A stretch of DNA of 64,000 nt from Macrosoma leucophasiata. Lineage: Eukaryota; Arthropoda; Insecta; Lepidoptera; Hedylidae. Both the position numbers and the translations under genes were made by a program. Each line of letters begins with the position of its first letter. Position 1 is the stretch's first letter. Below the pieces are notes generated by a model. The model was not told the DNA's origin. It saw nothing but the letters and a program-made list of their open reading frames with translations, and did no database searches. Below are positions 35,340 to 46,917 of this stretch, in pieces. Location of the stretch: the NCBI GenBank assembly GCA_036365455.1, contig JAWQUS010000008.1:24721501-24785500 (forward strand), in the 5' to 3' direction.

Positions 35340-35700
35340 ACATAACTCTGGAATACTGCTCTCATTTGATTTGTGGGCGGGAGCCCTCAAATACCAGCTT
35401 AGTCCACTTGATTCCCTACAAAGACGCGCCGTTCGTATTGTAAAAGATCCACGACTTACCTACTGACAGGCTCGGAACATCTGAGCCTGAGTAGAGACAA
35501 TGGGAGTATGTACGTTTTATACAGTCTCTATGGTGCTCTGATGAACTGTTCGACATGGTGCCACCGTCTCATTTCCTACACCGTACTACCCACCGAAGAG
35601 AAAAGTTCCATCCTCACCGTCTGGACACCTGGCAATGCTCAACTGTGCGGTTCAACCGTACACCTAGATCTAGGGCCGTATTAGTCCCAGAACAAGGCAT
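35340..35700 (+). pseudogene. LINE reverse-transcriptase C-terminal remnant, frameshifted
   Basis: Across frames: LEYCSHL, then WAGALKYQLSPLDSLQRRAV and RIVKDPRLT, then DELFDMVPPSHFLHRTTHRR and KFHPHRLDTWQCSTVRFNRT. The LQRRAVRIV..P segment and the HHRTT..FHPH..D..R..TVRF block are typical of lepidopteran non-LTR elements. At least two frameshifts and several stops show it is dead. The longest clean frame starts at 35555. Confidence 0.75.
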
Positions 35701-36480
35701 TAATATCCGCAATGGCCCTTATAAATTCGTCATGTTTGTCTGTTCTTATGTCACAGCCACTTTATATGTATACACCGAATCTAATAAGACTAGAAACCTA
35801 CTTATTTGAAACTAGGTAGGCAGCGGCAGCGCGAAACTTTAACGTGGGTAATGTGCATTTCGCCAGGCTCCCTGAAGTAAGGAAGGTAGCTAACTTTCTG
35901 GAAATTTATGAGCGAAGGGGCGGCGGGTAGGTAGATCATGGATTTGTTTCTGTCCATGGTGCGAGGCCCTTCGAGGAATCATCGTCATCAGTTCCACCGA
36001 ACGACGTTCACTGCTGAATAAAAGCCTTCCCCAAATATATATACCTTCAACAGTTTTGCGTGTCCATAGAGAAGAGTATGCCATATTCGCCACACTTAGC
36101 ACGCAGATTGGCGATCGAAATGGCGGCAGTTTTGTACTTACTACCGCGTACCGGAATGGTTAGACAGCCATTATTCGATCGACTGACTATACTAGGGGTG
36201 TAAGTGGAGTCCTACCATCCTGGTGCCGCAGCCAACCTTACCTGCACTGATGCACCCTGCCGACCAGCAAACAAGGCTCTGGCGACTGGTTCCACCCAGG
36301 GCTATTTTGTTCTTTCCCATACATAGATATTTGGATATTTGTCGTTATGCAGGTAATTGGACAAATAAAAGTGCAAAATCCTTTTTCATTTATTTATTTA
36401 CAATGCGTTTATATGATGAAAATAGCTAATATTGTTATTGAAATATCCAAAAATTGTAATTCCCTTGTATCAAACTAACA
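35701..36480. other. no supported gene; possible LINE 3' region and eroded repeats
   Basis: Bases 35805-35935 may continue the LINE remnant. Bases 35935-36030 carry eroded LINE-tail-like text. ORFs at 35890 and 36223 are not recognised. Confidence 0.35.
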
Positions 36481-36567
36481 TTAACCCGTCAGGTCACGAG
36501 AAAAATATGACAATTGGTTTCAATTTCTCATAAGCCGCCGGCGGTGTCACGTGTCTTGACGGGTTAA
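36481..36567. mobile_element. short piggyBac-like MITE with TTAA ends
   Basis: TTAACCCGTCAGGTCACG at the left and CGTGTCTTGACGGGTTAA at the right. TTAA target site plus CCC at the start of the inverted repeat is the signature of the piggyBac superfamily. The whole unit is only 87 bp with a CCGCCGGCGG core, so it is non-autonomous. Confidence 0.65.
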
Positions 36568-38649
36568 TTAAATTTTATTTTTTTGTATCCGCAAGACATT
36601 TATTTAGAATATAGTGGTCTAAACTTATTACACTTACAACACACGGCGACAAAAACAAATTATTACGTCACAATATACACTTACACTCGAATACTTACTA
36701 ATAAATTGAACTAAATATGTACAAATTCATTTAAAACTGTAGCTATGAACTGTCAGTGTATAACCGCAGAATTTGCTAAGCTTCGATATCAATGAATAGC
36801 AAATTCTATGGTCACATGAATATAAAAAATATAGAATCGAAATCATTGACTAACGTATGTAGATATGTTCCGCGCCTTAAAGAGTCGGCGATATCATGAC
36901 GGTATGACCTCCGTCAGAGCCATCTTACAATTTTACGGAAAGCCCCAAACACTAAAATAAAAGAATTTTTTTTTATGAATTTGACAAACAAAGTCCTTTG
37001 GTTAATGAAGTATTTTATATGGTTCGACAAAATACTTTATTTTGTCGAACCATATAATATATATTTTTGGATAACATTACCTTCTTTCTAAAATCTATTA
37101 GATTCGTCACGGTGGCTCTGTCAGAGGTGTAATGAACACAGCTACTTACTCGCTATACGAGATGAAGACAATATAAAATACACTCGGTATCCTAACAATA
37201 ATAAATAAATAAATCACAGTGGGTTGGTGTTTACATGAACATTGTAACCCATCAGAGGGTCTACTCGTAAACCGTAACCAGGAACGATATTTTACTGTCT
37301 TATCGATATTACAGTTAATTGGGGTATTTATTAGGTACTTATCGATACAAAGGTAAATTCAACTCATAATATGACGGTCCAAATTTGTATGGAACTTTGG
37401 TGTAGTTTTGTACCAGGTGCGAAAAACCAGAATAAAATTTTATAACAATCTCAAGTATTCGAATCCACTATTTTTTTATTTATTTTAATGTAATTCTTTA
37501 AATAAATATAAAAAATCTCTCTGTCTGGTCGGAGGGCCGCCATTTCGTTAATGTTACTCAGGCTTTAAAAAAAACTGGCAATTAATTTTATTTTAATTAT
37601 TACATGTTAATTAATGGAATTTAATTTTATATGACATAATTTTTAAAGAAATTGCTAGTACCTAGTATTTTTTGTTAATAATAAATAAGTGCAGCTATTT
37701 CTTTAATAGTACATGATAGAAAACCACAAAAGAAACGGACCGTCTCCTTTCGACACGACAAATCATGTCGGCACGCATGTCGTTTATTGTTTTGTAAATA
37801 GAACCTCTGACAACTGGCATAATATATAACAATTTTGTATTTGCACATCACAATACATGATACAGATTCAGCATTTGAGCTCTCGACTTTTACAGTAACA
37901 ATGGCCCTGAACACAATAAAATTTGACAGCGTATTTACAAATAAACTTTGGAATTTATCACCGCACTTGCATCGGAAGGGCAGTGGCAACCCAAAATATA
38001 TATCACACCTGTTACCAATTCATATCACATTAATATTAAAAAAAATTACATCCTAACTTATTTCAAAAATATCTCGCCCCTATATACTCGTACTCGTATA
38101 TTGCGATCATGAAATTGTTGCGATAGGTGTACAATAATAAAAATGTTTTTCCATTAACAAATTATTATACGTACTTACGAGTTTCACGATGTTCGAAATA
38201 GCTAAGCTTCGGTTGCATCAAAATATTTATTAAAATTATGTTTTTGACAAAGGACGTTCCATGGTGGCCCCGCGCCTTGTACACTATATCAAAATATAGA
38301 GAAAAATATGTATAATCATGGAAAAATACTCAAAAAATAATTGAAATCTTTGTTTTTTTTTCTATCTTTGTTTTATGTAATTTTTGTGACAACAATATGT
38401 CACCATATTGCTACTATGACATTCTTGTTTTTGAAATATACTTACGACAATTAATTGAAGGTATAATAAACGATTTGAATAGCTGAAAATTATTTAGTAT
38501 TTTATGCTTCTTCTGTCAATATAGCGTACAAGGTGCGGGCCCAAGCTCCATACATTTTGGAACGTCTCCTTTAACAATAATAATAACATCTAGGTACTTT
38601 AGCAGTGACTGCGAAATGCATTGCGCCATCTTTTTTTGTCATATTTAGT
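36568..38649. other. A+T-rich, no gene apart from a hairpin at 37015
   Basis: ORFs at 37675-38056 overlap on opposite strands and look random. Between 37360 and 37530 TATGACGGTCC-type text suggests an eroded repeat. Confidence 0.35.
37015..37057. repeat. hairpin, 20-bp perfect arms, 3-base loop
   Basis: TTATATGGTTCGACAAAATA at 37015-37034 and its exact reverse complement at 37038-37057, loop CTT. Confidence 0.92.
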
Positions 38650-38846
38650 TGTTGACAGATTCCCTCACTATCTGACAGAAAATTGAGGTTAACTTTAACA
38701 TTAAAACCAGCGCAGCTCGGCCAGTTACGATTTGCAGTTAAAAGTTATGACGTCATTCAACAAATTTGCAAATGGTGCAACTCATTTCTCTACTTAACCG
38801 GTACTTTAACAAATTAGTTAAAGTGAGATGATGCAACCCAGCCTAG
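38650..38846 (+). repeat. repeat copy that serves as an empty site
   Basis: GAAAATTGAGGTTAACTTTA, GTTATGACGTCATTC, AATGGTGCAACTCA, TTAACCGGTACTTTAACAAA. The same order occurs at 55640-55970 but there it is interrupted after AATGGTGCTACT by a 144-bp MITE, so this copy shows the uninserted state. Confidence 0.7.
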
Positions 38847-39387
38847 GTGTTTGTTGAAAACGATATTTCTTTTATTAAAAAACACAATTCGACTTCATCT
38901 ATGAAACTAAATGTATTTAATGTATATTAAAAGACTAACTTAACTTCAATGTATACATATAACTTTCTAATATTGCTTTCTATTTCCATTGCGGCTGATA
39001 AAGACACCTGAAATATATCAAAAATATTGTAATATAAGCTATCATTGAAAATGGTACACGAAATATACCTAATCCTAACTTTTTAAAAGCTAATATACTA
39101 TGAGTCACAGCGACTAAAAGCAACTAATGCGACTAACTTTACAACGTCGGGCGGCCACGATTTTAATCAAGATTCTAGATTTCAGGACATGTAAAGAGGT
39201 ATTCAAGTACTAACTAAGTAAACTCTAGATGCAATTGATCCAGAATTTAACTGTCGTCGTCTCCTTAAAACAATGTGAATGATTGAATGTTACAAAGCTT
39301 TGAAGGTTTTATTACAATCAAAAACAAATATAAAACCGCCAACTACCGGAAGAATTTTCTTCTACTGGTAGAGAATTCTTCCACTAG
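38847..39387. other. no recognisable gene
   Basis: A+T-rich without open frames of note. Confidence 0.4.
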
Positions 39388-39985
39388 TGCAGTCAGTCAA
39401 TCGAACAATGGCGGCGAAACCAATGGAGCGGTAGTAGAAATAGAAATAGAAATAGAAAATATTTTTATTTCGAATAGAACTTTACAGATACTTTCAAAAC
39501 GTCAATAAATTATAAACTGAGTGCAGGAACGCAAGATGGGCAGCAGCATCCTGCGATAAAACTAACGCCACTGCATCACCAATCCGCATGCCGAGCGTGG
39601 CGATTATGGCATATCCCCCTTATGCAGTGTTGAACTAAGAGGGGGAGGGTAGGGGGCGCCACGGGCCTCCGATTCTGGGGGCCTCCAAAGATCGACTGGT
39701 CGCTGGGAATCATGAAAGATTTGTAGAGCTTTTTCTTTTGCTCGCGCGTTCTTTTTATATGTATTTTAGAATCTATCAATCATACGGGTAGGGGCAATAT
39801 GTGCGTGGACGGGGGCCCCGTAAGTTTACTTCATGACCTTTTTTTGTTGCTCGTGCGTCATTCTAGTGGGCTTCCAAATGCCAAATGCCGCCCCGGCCGC
39901 TGATGATCTTAGTGCGTCACTGCCCTTATGGGGAGGCTTTGGTCCAACAAAGGACATTTGGACATCTTTCGGCTGAGACGATGTT
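39388..39985 (+). repeat. fam-K copy split by a hAT-like insertion
   Basis: TGCAGTCAGTCAATCGAACA, AATCCGCATGCCGAGCGTGG and ATATCCCCCTTATG stand left of the insertion. CCCTTATGGGGAGGCTTTGG and ACATCTTTCGGCTGAGACGA resume right of it. The joined order matches the 11131 and 1568 copies. Confidence 0.8.
39625..39922. mobile_element. hAT-like MITE with perfect 8-bp target duplication
   Basis: Flanked on both sides by CCCTTATG (39617-39624 and 39923-39930). Ends CAGTGTTGAACTAAG and GTGCGTCACTG share the CAGTG/CACTG inverted termini. An 8-bp duplication and CAGTG-type ends are hallmarks of the hAT superfamily. The 298-bp interior has no transposase frame. Confidence 0.85.
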
Positions 39986-42236
39986 CAAGAAATATAGTAA
40001 CTTGTCTAGCCATGTTCTGTGGGGAAAGTTATTCAGCATCATGAACTAAACACTTTCGAGACATTTAAAGACTTGATTAATTAACACCTTGTTACCAATC
40101 CCATCATGACACAACATCAGCTTTTCGCTAATCTATCCACACCTCTACATAAACATGTATCGCGACCGCCAGATGTAAACTTTACAAGATAAATACGATT
40201 AATAAATGGGGATGTACACCGTTATTCTAACATATTCTTAGCACATGTTGTACCGAAGGTCGCACACACATTAATAAAAATTTATCTGCGATCGTACATA
40301 AGGTTAAAGCAAATGTCATAGTCAAAATTATTTGTAAAACCGTTATCAACTAAGAAACACGATTTTTTAATTTCGTGATTTAGTTTCTGTTTAAATTACT
40401 GATGCCGTATATAATTTTAACCGACTTCATTAAATGTGAACCAACATAAAACGTTAATTTTTAAATAAACCAATTCCATAGTCAAACTCCTTGCGCCATC
40501 GAATTCAAGCAAATTTAACGTGTTTGAAAATTTCTTCAACAACTTTTTTAGATTAAGATCATAGACAAATGAATAGGGGAGAAATTAGTCCCCTTTCTGC
40601 TAACGGGATTAGGTTGTAGATCCGTGAATCGCTTCGCTGTCTTGCTCTTACATAGGCCGCGCGCATTGGCTAAAGCAAGATCGGGCCCCAGGTACTTGAT
40701 AGTGAAAGATTATTGTTGCCTAGAGATATTTGTTTTTTTTTTTTTTAATTGTTTTACGGCCATGGAAGCAAGTCCTTAACAGCCAATCTTCAGTAAATTG
40801 TTTTCTTCATTTCTTATTATGATAATGAATATCCATATGGAAGATGACGATGATTGGATGCTTCCATGTGGAATATGATGAGATGGCTCCAGTAAAGTGA
40901 TGGTGACTTTACAAGGAGATTTTAAGAAGTTTTGGAGGTAACATGAAAAATCACTTTTCACTTCATAATATCACTTTCTTACACCTGTGAACGTTATCGA
41001 ATGCTTTATGATAAAAATCTTACCATTTTTACACATAAAAACGCGACTATTTACAAATTTCGAAAATAATATCACGCAGCGACACAGCTTTTCTCCGCGT
41101 TCCCGCCAAAAGCCAGAGATATTTGAAGCAACAAGGAATTGCCAGTACACTCCTGTTATGTCGCTAGGTTCATCACATTTAGGAAGCCCATTATCAAACT
41201 CAGGACTAATTGGCACACAATAACAATAATCCTTTACATAATTTTCCATCATTAGCATCTCAAAATATAAAATTAATATAAGTTTAAACTTGATTCAATG
41301 ATTTTACTAGCAACACTGCACATCCCCATAACTAGCGTGCTAACTCTACATACAACGTGCACATATTTCACGATTAAAACATCGATTTCCATAAGCGATA
41401 CCCTAAGTAATAATATGTATATATAAAAATATTTTATGCGACCTTTTTAATTTCATATTTCATATTAAGTGGGTGTGTTCAGAAATATTAAAATCTTACA
41501 AAACTTGTAAATGAGTAAGGCAAAGACCACATTTTCTCCAACTGTCACATGTATTTATGTGAATGTAAGATTTATGATGTATGATAGTAGTGACAAGCAA
41601 GTGATAAGTAAATCTGTTCTGGCCGAAATTGATTAAATTAAGACATTATGCCTTTCCTAAATTTATGCTAACAGGATTATAAGGATTTTGTAATATCTCA
41701 ATTTTTCTGCACAGCCCCTATATGACTGGCGAAAAATCTAACGTCAAGATGTCCTATATTCCGTTCGCATTCAATAAAAAACGTTCCCTTCGACCAAAGG
41801 GTCACTCATCCTGCCCGAATGCCCGTTCAGTATACATTCGGCTATAACATGAAGTGAAAACATTTTTACTATCGGTCTATTTCTTGCAACATCTTTGCAA
41901 CCATCAATGGTACATTTATTTTTCATAAGAACAATTAAGATTGGATGGAGCATAGTGGTAAGGTTCTAAGGCCTCTATATTTCAGATTCTATTTTTCTTA
42001 GATTCGGTTTACAGCATACGTTTACAATATTGCAATATACATGACTATATAAGAAAATAAAACACAGCGATCTATGGTTCGTTACAAATTAAACACACGA
42101 ACATCGATTAAGGCAAATGTTGTACTTATGTATGAATGCATATTAACATGAAATATGTTATGGTCATCTAATTCCTAAATGTTTATTTTGATGCAGTCAA
42201 TATTGTAAGTGATCCAGTGCTTATACTCTACTGATG
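39986..42236. other. mostly A+T-rich; MITE-like segment 40900-41110, no gene
   Basis: Bases 40905-41110 run from GAAGTTTTGGAGGTAACATG to TCTCCGCGTTCCCGCCAAAA, the inverted ends seen in the 45454 MITE, so this is a related copy; ORFs 40971-41258 are its shadows. No other structure recognised. Confidence 0.45.
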
Positions 42237-42477
42237 TATAGGTCGCGCCACGTAAAAAGAACGCTGGAAGAAAGTAGAAGGGATGTGTTCGCGCATCGGT
42301 ACACTCGCGCACGAAAGTACTAGCCCTATTGGTTTATTTTTGATCTAGCTTTCGCTTGCGGTTTCGTGTATTGGTAGGCAGATTGAAAACGCCGCACCTC
42401 ATACTACCAAATAGATCGATAAATCGTCTACTGCGCAGCTTGACCGCCAGCGTTCTTTTTACCTTGCGCGACCTATA
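42237..42477. mobile_element. MITE with 30-bp inverted ends, TA flanks
   Basis: TATAGGTCGCGCCACGTAAA at the left and TTTACCTTGCGCGACCTATA at the right stay complementary through AAAGAACGCTGG/CCAGCGTTCTTT. TA at both extremes fits a Tc1/mariner-type target duplication. 241 bp, no coding capacity. Confidence 0.8.
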
Positions 42478-42837
42478 CAAGGTGTAGTCGAAAAGGTCCA
42501 ATAATATTTCAACAGTCCATGCCGATACTGATGTTTACTTCATCTCCAAAGGTCTTTTTCTCCTAAGATTGTCATCATTATTAATCAGTTCTTACAAGTC
42601 AAACTTTGATTCAAATTGTATGCGTTTCAACCCTGACAACAACAGCTGACAGCATGTATCAGTCGAAGACGAACGTTACGCGTGTGTGCGTAGATATGAA
42701 TAGGTGAGATGCTGCATTTCATACGCACACACCACACGCATACCCTTCGCCTCATTGTCACCACGCTCGGTATGTGTATGTGAAACGCTGAACGTTTTCA
42801 TTGCCGCCTTGTTAGGGTTGTCAAAAAAAAACATAAT

Positions 42838-43348
42838 AAAGGAGATGTTGCAAAAATGTATGGACCTCCGGCCATGTATTGTACACAATATCATTAACAG
42901 GCAAAATCAATATAAAAACGTTTTTACTGCATATTTGCACTTATTTAGCTTTTTTTGCAGTTACAAAATATTATTTGCAGTTAGAGTTGCAACTCAAACC
43001 AACATGGCGAATATGGCGGGCGATGTCATTTTGACATTTTCATTTTTAAATTGTTTTTTATTTTATAGTACTTGGAGAAAAAAGTAATATTTTCTAAATA
43101 CTATCGAAATCGATTTCATGTGTTAATACTAAGAACTTAAACTAATCGATTTCCAATTTTAAGAAGCGTCGGCTGTATCGCCGCCATGTTGAATGTGGTT
43201 GAAAATGATAAAATCGTTTAAATTAAATATAGTAGTAACGTTAAAATATATTCTTGAATAAATTAATTGTATTTTTTCGGATTCTTCTTTAATTTACCCA
43301 TTTTTTGAGGACGTGTACGAACTAGAGCCGAGCTTGCAACATCTCTTT
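42838..43348. mobile_element. fam-H DNA element, about 510 bp
   Basis: GGAGATGTTGCAAAAATGTA at the left and GCTTGCAACATCTC at the right. A second copy at 51868-52346 matches along its whole length, including CAACATGGCGAATATGGCG and GAACTAGAGCCGAGC. The plus ORF at 42704 is a shadow of this element. Confidence 0.8.
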
Positions 43349-45453
43349 TTAAAACTTTTATAAAAAAAAGTTGTTATTTCATTGTTATTGTAAAAAAGTT
43401 TGATGATGAACACCTTTTAATATTGTTAGACTTTCCGACTTCACATTTTCTAACGTTAACTATTATCTATTGCTTATCAGAATATATATTGTAAAGATCA
43501 ATTGAAAGTGTACGTACATAGTGATTTCACTATCGAAAATAAATGTAATTACCAATATTTATTGGTAATTACATTTATTTTCGATAAAAATTGTTGTCAG
43601 TCATATCTTTGGTAAATAATAACATCATGTCAGATTGTATTATATATCAGAGTTCTACAATATTTAATCAATCATATTAACAACATATAATTATTATAAT
43701 TTTTTCAAACACACTTTTCAAAAACACTTATCCAAAAATGTCATTGCATATTAATATATTAATGTAGAATATGTGAGATACGCACAGTATGTGATATTAT
43801 GGGTAGTTAAGTCATAAAACAAAATGCCAGTCCCACATTATCGGAAATCAGACTCCTGCCTTGCACAATGAGGTATATCACAAATTACGAAACGATATAT
43901 TTTTTTGCACATTTGTCATTATTCGCATAATTAGCATAATTTACTTCTGCAATTAATTGTCGCTTCAATGACACAATTTTTTACAAGAAATGATTAGAAA
44001 TCGGTCAAAGTGATTGGTGTTGAATCACTTTATCCATTATTACAACACTGTTTATTGCGACATCGAATACCTACCCTTTGTATGAATGTACGATTTTTAT
44101 TTTTTTGGAATCGGGAACATACAATACTTTTATTTCTGTTTTCATTTTAAAGAATTCCATGTTGAATAGATCACATATATGTAAAAAAAAATAAAACTTA
44201 GTAATCTATCGAAAAACTGCGGTTTTAAACTGCCTGTTTACCTCTATTAGCTTCAAGAGAGTTTAATTGTCAATTATATAAATTTTCATGCCCAGTGCAT
44301 GCGTATGATTATGACATAAACTTTTCCTTTCCTTCTTTATGAAGAAATTGAACAATTTTGTTAAATCCTGTTATGTAATGATTACGAATGATACCTAATA
44401 TTGAATTAATAAGTTATTCACTATATGGACTTGTAATATAACGTTTCAAAAGATTTTAGTTTAAAATACCTGTCTCAAATAAACAGTTTTTACTTTGACA
44501 AAATAAGGCAAGTATGTTTGCCAATCCTACGATATAATTAAAGCATAATAATTATATAATTGGAAGCAGTACATTAGTACATTATATGATTAATTATAAA
44601 TAGTTTATGACAAATCGACATTAAAATATTGCGTTGTAAGGAAATGTGTATCGAGAACAAATAAATTAAATTGTTTAATGTAGATACATTTTCACAAACG
44701 TCCACATTTATTATACACGTTAATTTTAAGTAATTCCAATTGATAAATGAAATGTAATCTTTTTGTTTTATAATTTTCGATCAAAATCAATTAATGTATA
44801 CGCATAATATATTTATTTTGAATTACTTTGAATACCAATTGTATCAACCAGGAGTATTCAATGTGAAATGTCAGATGTCAGTCATCAATACCTGCAATAA
44901 CTTCTACAAATATTACAGTAATTGCAGGATGACTAGCATATAATAAAAATATCACCCATCTTTTGTGTCATGTCTGCTTGTTTATATTGCCTATGTATGT
45001 TTTAATAGCATAACTAACGATGTACTCATACTGATATTATTTTAATCCTATATTATTACATTTATCTTGATTGATTCAACGAAGCAATGTGATTATTGAT
45101 TGCAATTAGACCAATCCATTAATATGCTATTGGAATTAGTTTACGAAAGTAATATTAAGTAAGTTTTACATATACTATGAATTAAAGAATTTCCCAAGAA
45201 ACATTTGTATATATTTTTTTACATGCATACCTTATTAAAACGTGTACGCAGTTTTTTTTTTTTGTTGTTATGGCATCGCTATTAGGCATATTGCCAGTGT
45301 CAAGTAAAACGATATTTCATATTCTTAAAGCAGCGTAAAAGTTAGTATAATATAGTCAATCAATTATTTATTAAGTATTAATAAGTATGTCAGTCAAGTG
45401 AGTTACAGTCAGTTATTCGAGTAAAGCGATGGCTACTTTACCAGAAAATTTAC
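43349..45453. other. very A+T-rich stretch, no gene
   Basis: No ORF, RNA gene or repeat identified other than the hairpin at 43531. Confidence 0.45.
43531..43586. repeat. perfect hairpin, 27-bp arms, 2-base loop
   Basis: TATCGAAAATAAATGTAATT... at 43531-43557 is the exact reverse complement of 43560-43586; loop TT. Confidence 0.93.
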
Positions 45454-45648
45454 AATGGAGTTTTGGAGGCAACCTGAAAGGTCGTGCTTTCGCACTGTTA
45501 TTCTATTTCGCTATACACGGACACTGTAATAAACCTATATCAAACAAAATACCACCAACTTTATTCAATATAACTTTTAAATACACTAAGAAAATGAAAT
45601 AAAATAAGAGCACCATACGCCTCTTTCAAGGTTCCCGCCAAAACTCCG
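45454..45648. mobile_element. MITE with GGAGTTTTGG ends
   Basis: GGAGTTTTGGAGGCAACCTG at the left and CAAGGTTCCCGCCAAAACTC at the right form about 25-bp imperfect inverted repeats. Similar ends occur at 14125-14160 and 40905-41110. Confidence 0.65.
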
Positions 45649-46028
45649 TGTACGTAGTTGTACAGCTGTGTTATTTTAAGTTTGTTTCATTACGTTGATG
45701 AGATTGACAAAAGCGACTATTTAATTAAACATTAAAAATGTTCCTATGTTATAAGGCCTACGTTGGCTTTCTCGTAAACTACATATGACCGATACCGCCT
45801 TGTTAGAAGTGTTAGAATGTAATTATGAGCACTATAATAATCAATGTTTTTTTTTTAATTATTACAATGTCAGACGAGGCACGAGAGGTTTGTCAGAACC
45901 GGGTTATCTGGCGCTCTACACTCTCTGCCTACCCCGTTAGGGACCTGGCGTGAAGATACATACATACATACAATGTCAGACCTACCAGCGAAACAGTAAA
46001 ATAATACAAAGAGTCCAGTTTATAAAAT
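45649..46028. other. no gene; SINE-like tail at 45885-45965
   Basis: CTGCCTACCCCGTTAGGGAC, GGCGTGAAGATACATACATA and an (ATAC)n tail mark the 3' end of a short retroelement; a similar tail is at 50675-50712. Confidence 0.5.
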
Positions 46029-46305
46029 GTTTTTTAATGTTAGGAAGATGGTAAAGAAGTCTGCAGCTGATTGATGTGTGATGACTGCAGCAGACACAAA
46101 AACCAAAAGTCAAAATGCAGATGCTCTGCCACCCCTGAGACCTAAGTTGTCATGTCTCTGTGATAGTTATTACGGGGCCATACATTACCATCTAACCGGC
46201 AAACGATAGTGCTGAACTACACTACCATTTAGCGGCAGATAGATTAGGTAATGCGGCGGTGGTGCCTACGACTCGAGCTCCTGCACTAGAACTCTGCCAC
46301 CAGTA
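46029..46305 (-). repeat. fam-A copy, second subfamily
   Basis: TTAATGTTAGGAAGATGGTA, GATAGTTATTACGGGGCCAT, ending ACTCTGCCACCAGTA. It has the subfamily changes of 2078 and 19984. Confidence 0.85.
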
Positions 46306-46784
46306 GAATGCATTACTTGATAATTTAAACAATTAGCGTAAAATTTTGTGAAGATGTACACACAGGCATCTAGTATCGTTATCTCACGCGAAATGTTTCT
46401 TAAACATTGTAATAATTATTTTCTGTTGATTCGATTTTAAGCGATTCTTGATTATTTGTAATTATTGCTGTGATTTAAAATGGCCTTTAAGCTATTAAAT
46501 CATAATGATTACTTAATCATAAAGCATGTCAAATATTTTCGTCGACCGTTGAATGTTACAGAAATATAAATAGTATTTTCAAGATTGGAAACGTTGTGTG
46601 CAGGGATAAACTAGCATTAAATCTGTCAGCTGTCAGCGAGGTATAGTGTACAAAACCTAGCCCATGGTCCATACATTTTATAAACATCTCCTTTTATGTG
46701 TTTCTCAACTATTTTCGACGGGTTTATCAAGTATGCACCTGTTTGATTGATAAAAATCTTTGGTTCGATCGATAATGCTTAAAA
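46306..46784. other. no recognisable gene
   Basis: A+T-rich. CCATGGTCCATACATTTTAT followed by ACATCTCCTTTTA near 46660 resembles one end of fam-H-like elements. Confidence 0.4.
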
Positions 46785-46917
46785 TCTTAGGCCTCAGGAG
46801 TGGTAACGCATCTGCATTTTGACCTTGGTCTGTGTGTAAGTGTCTATAGGCTGCAGTCATCACTTAACATCAATGTGAACTGCATGCTTGTTTGCCACTT
46901 CCATTACATAAAAAAAT
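46785..46917 (+). repeat. fam-A copy, 5'-truncated
   Basis: CTTAGGCCTCAGGAGTGGTA to CTTCCATTACATAAAAAA. Only the A-rich half remains. Confidence 0.85.

Noticed and set aside
42704..43087. 127-codon plus-strand ORF
   Set aside because: Crosses the border of a fam-H element and is not shared with the second copy as an open frame.
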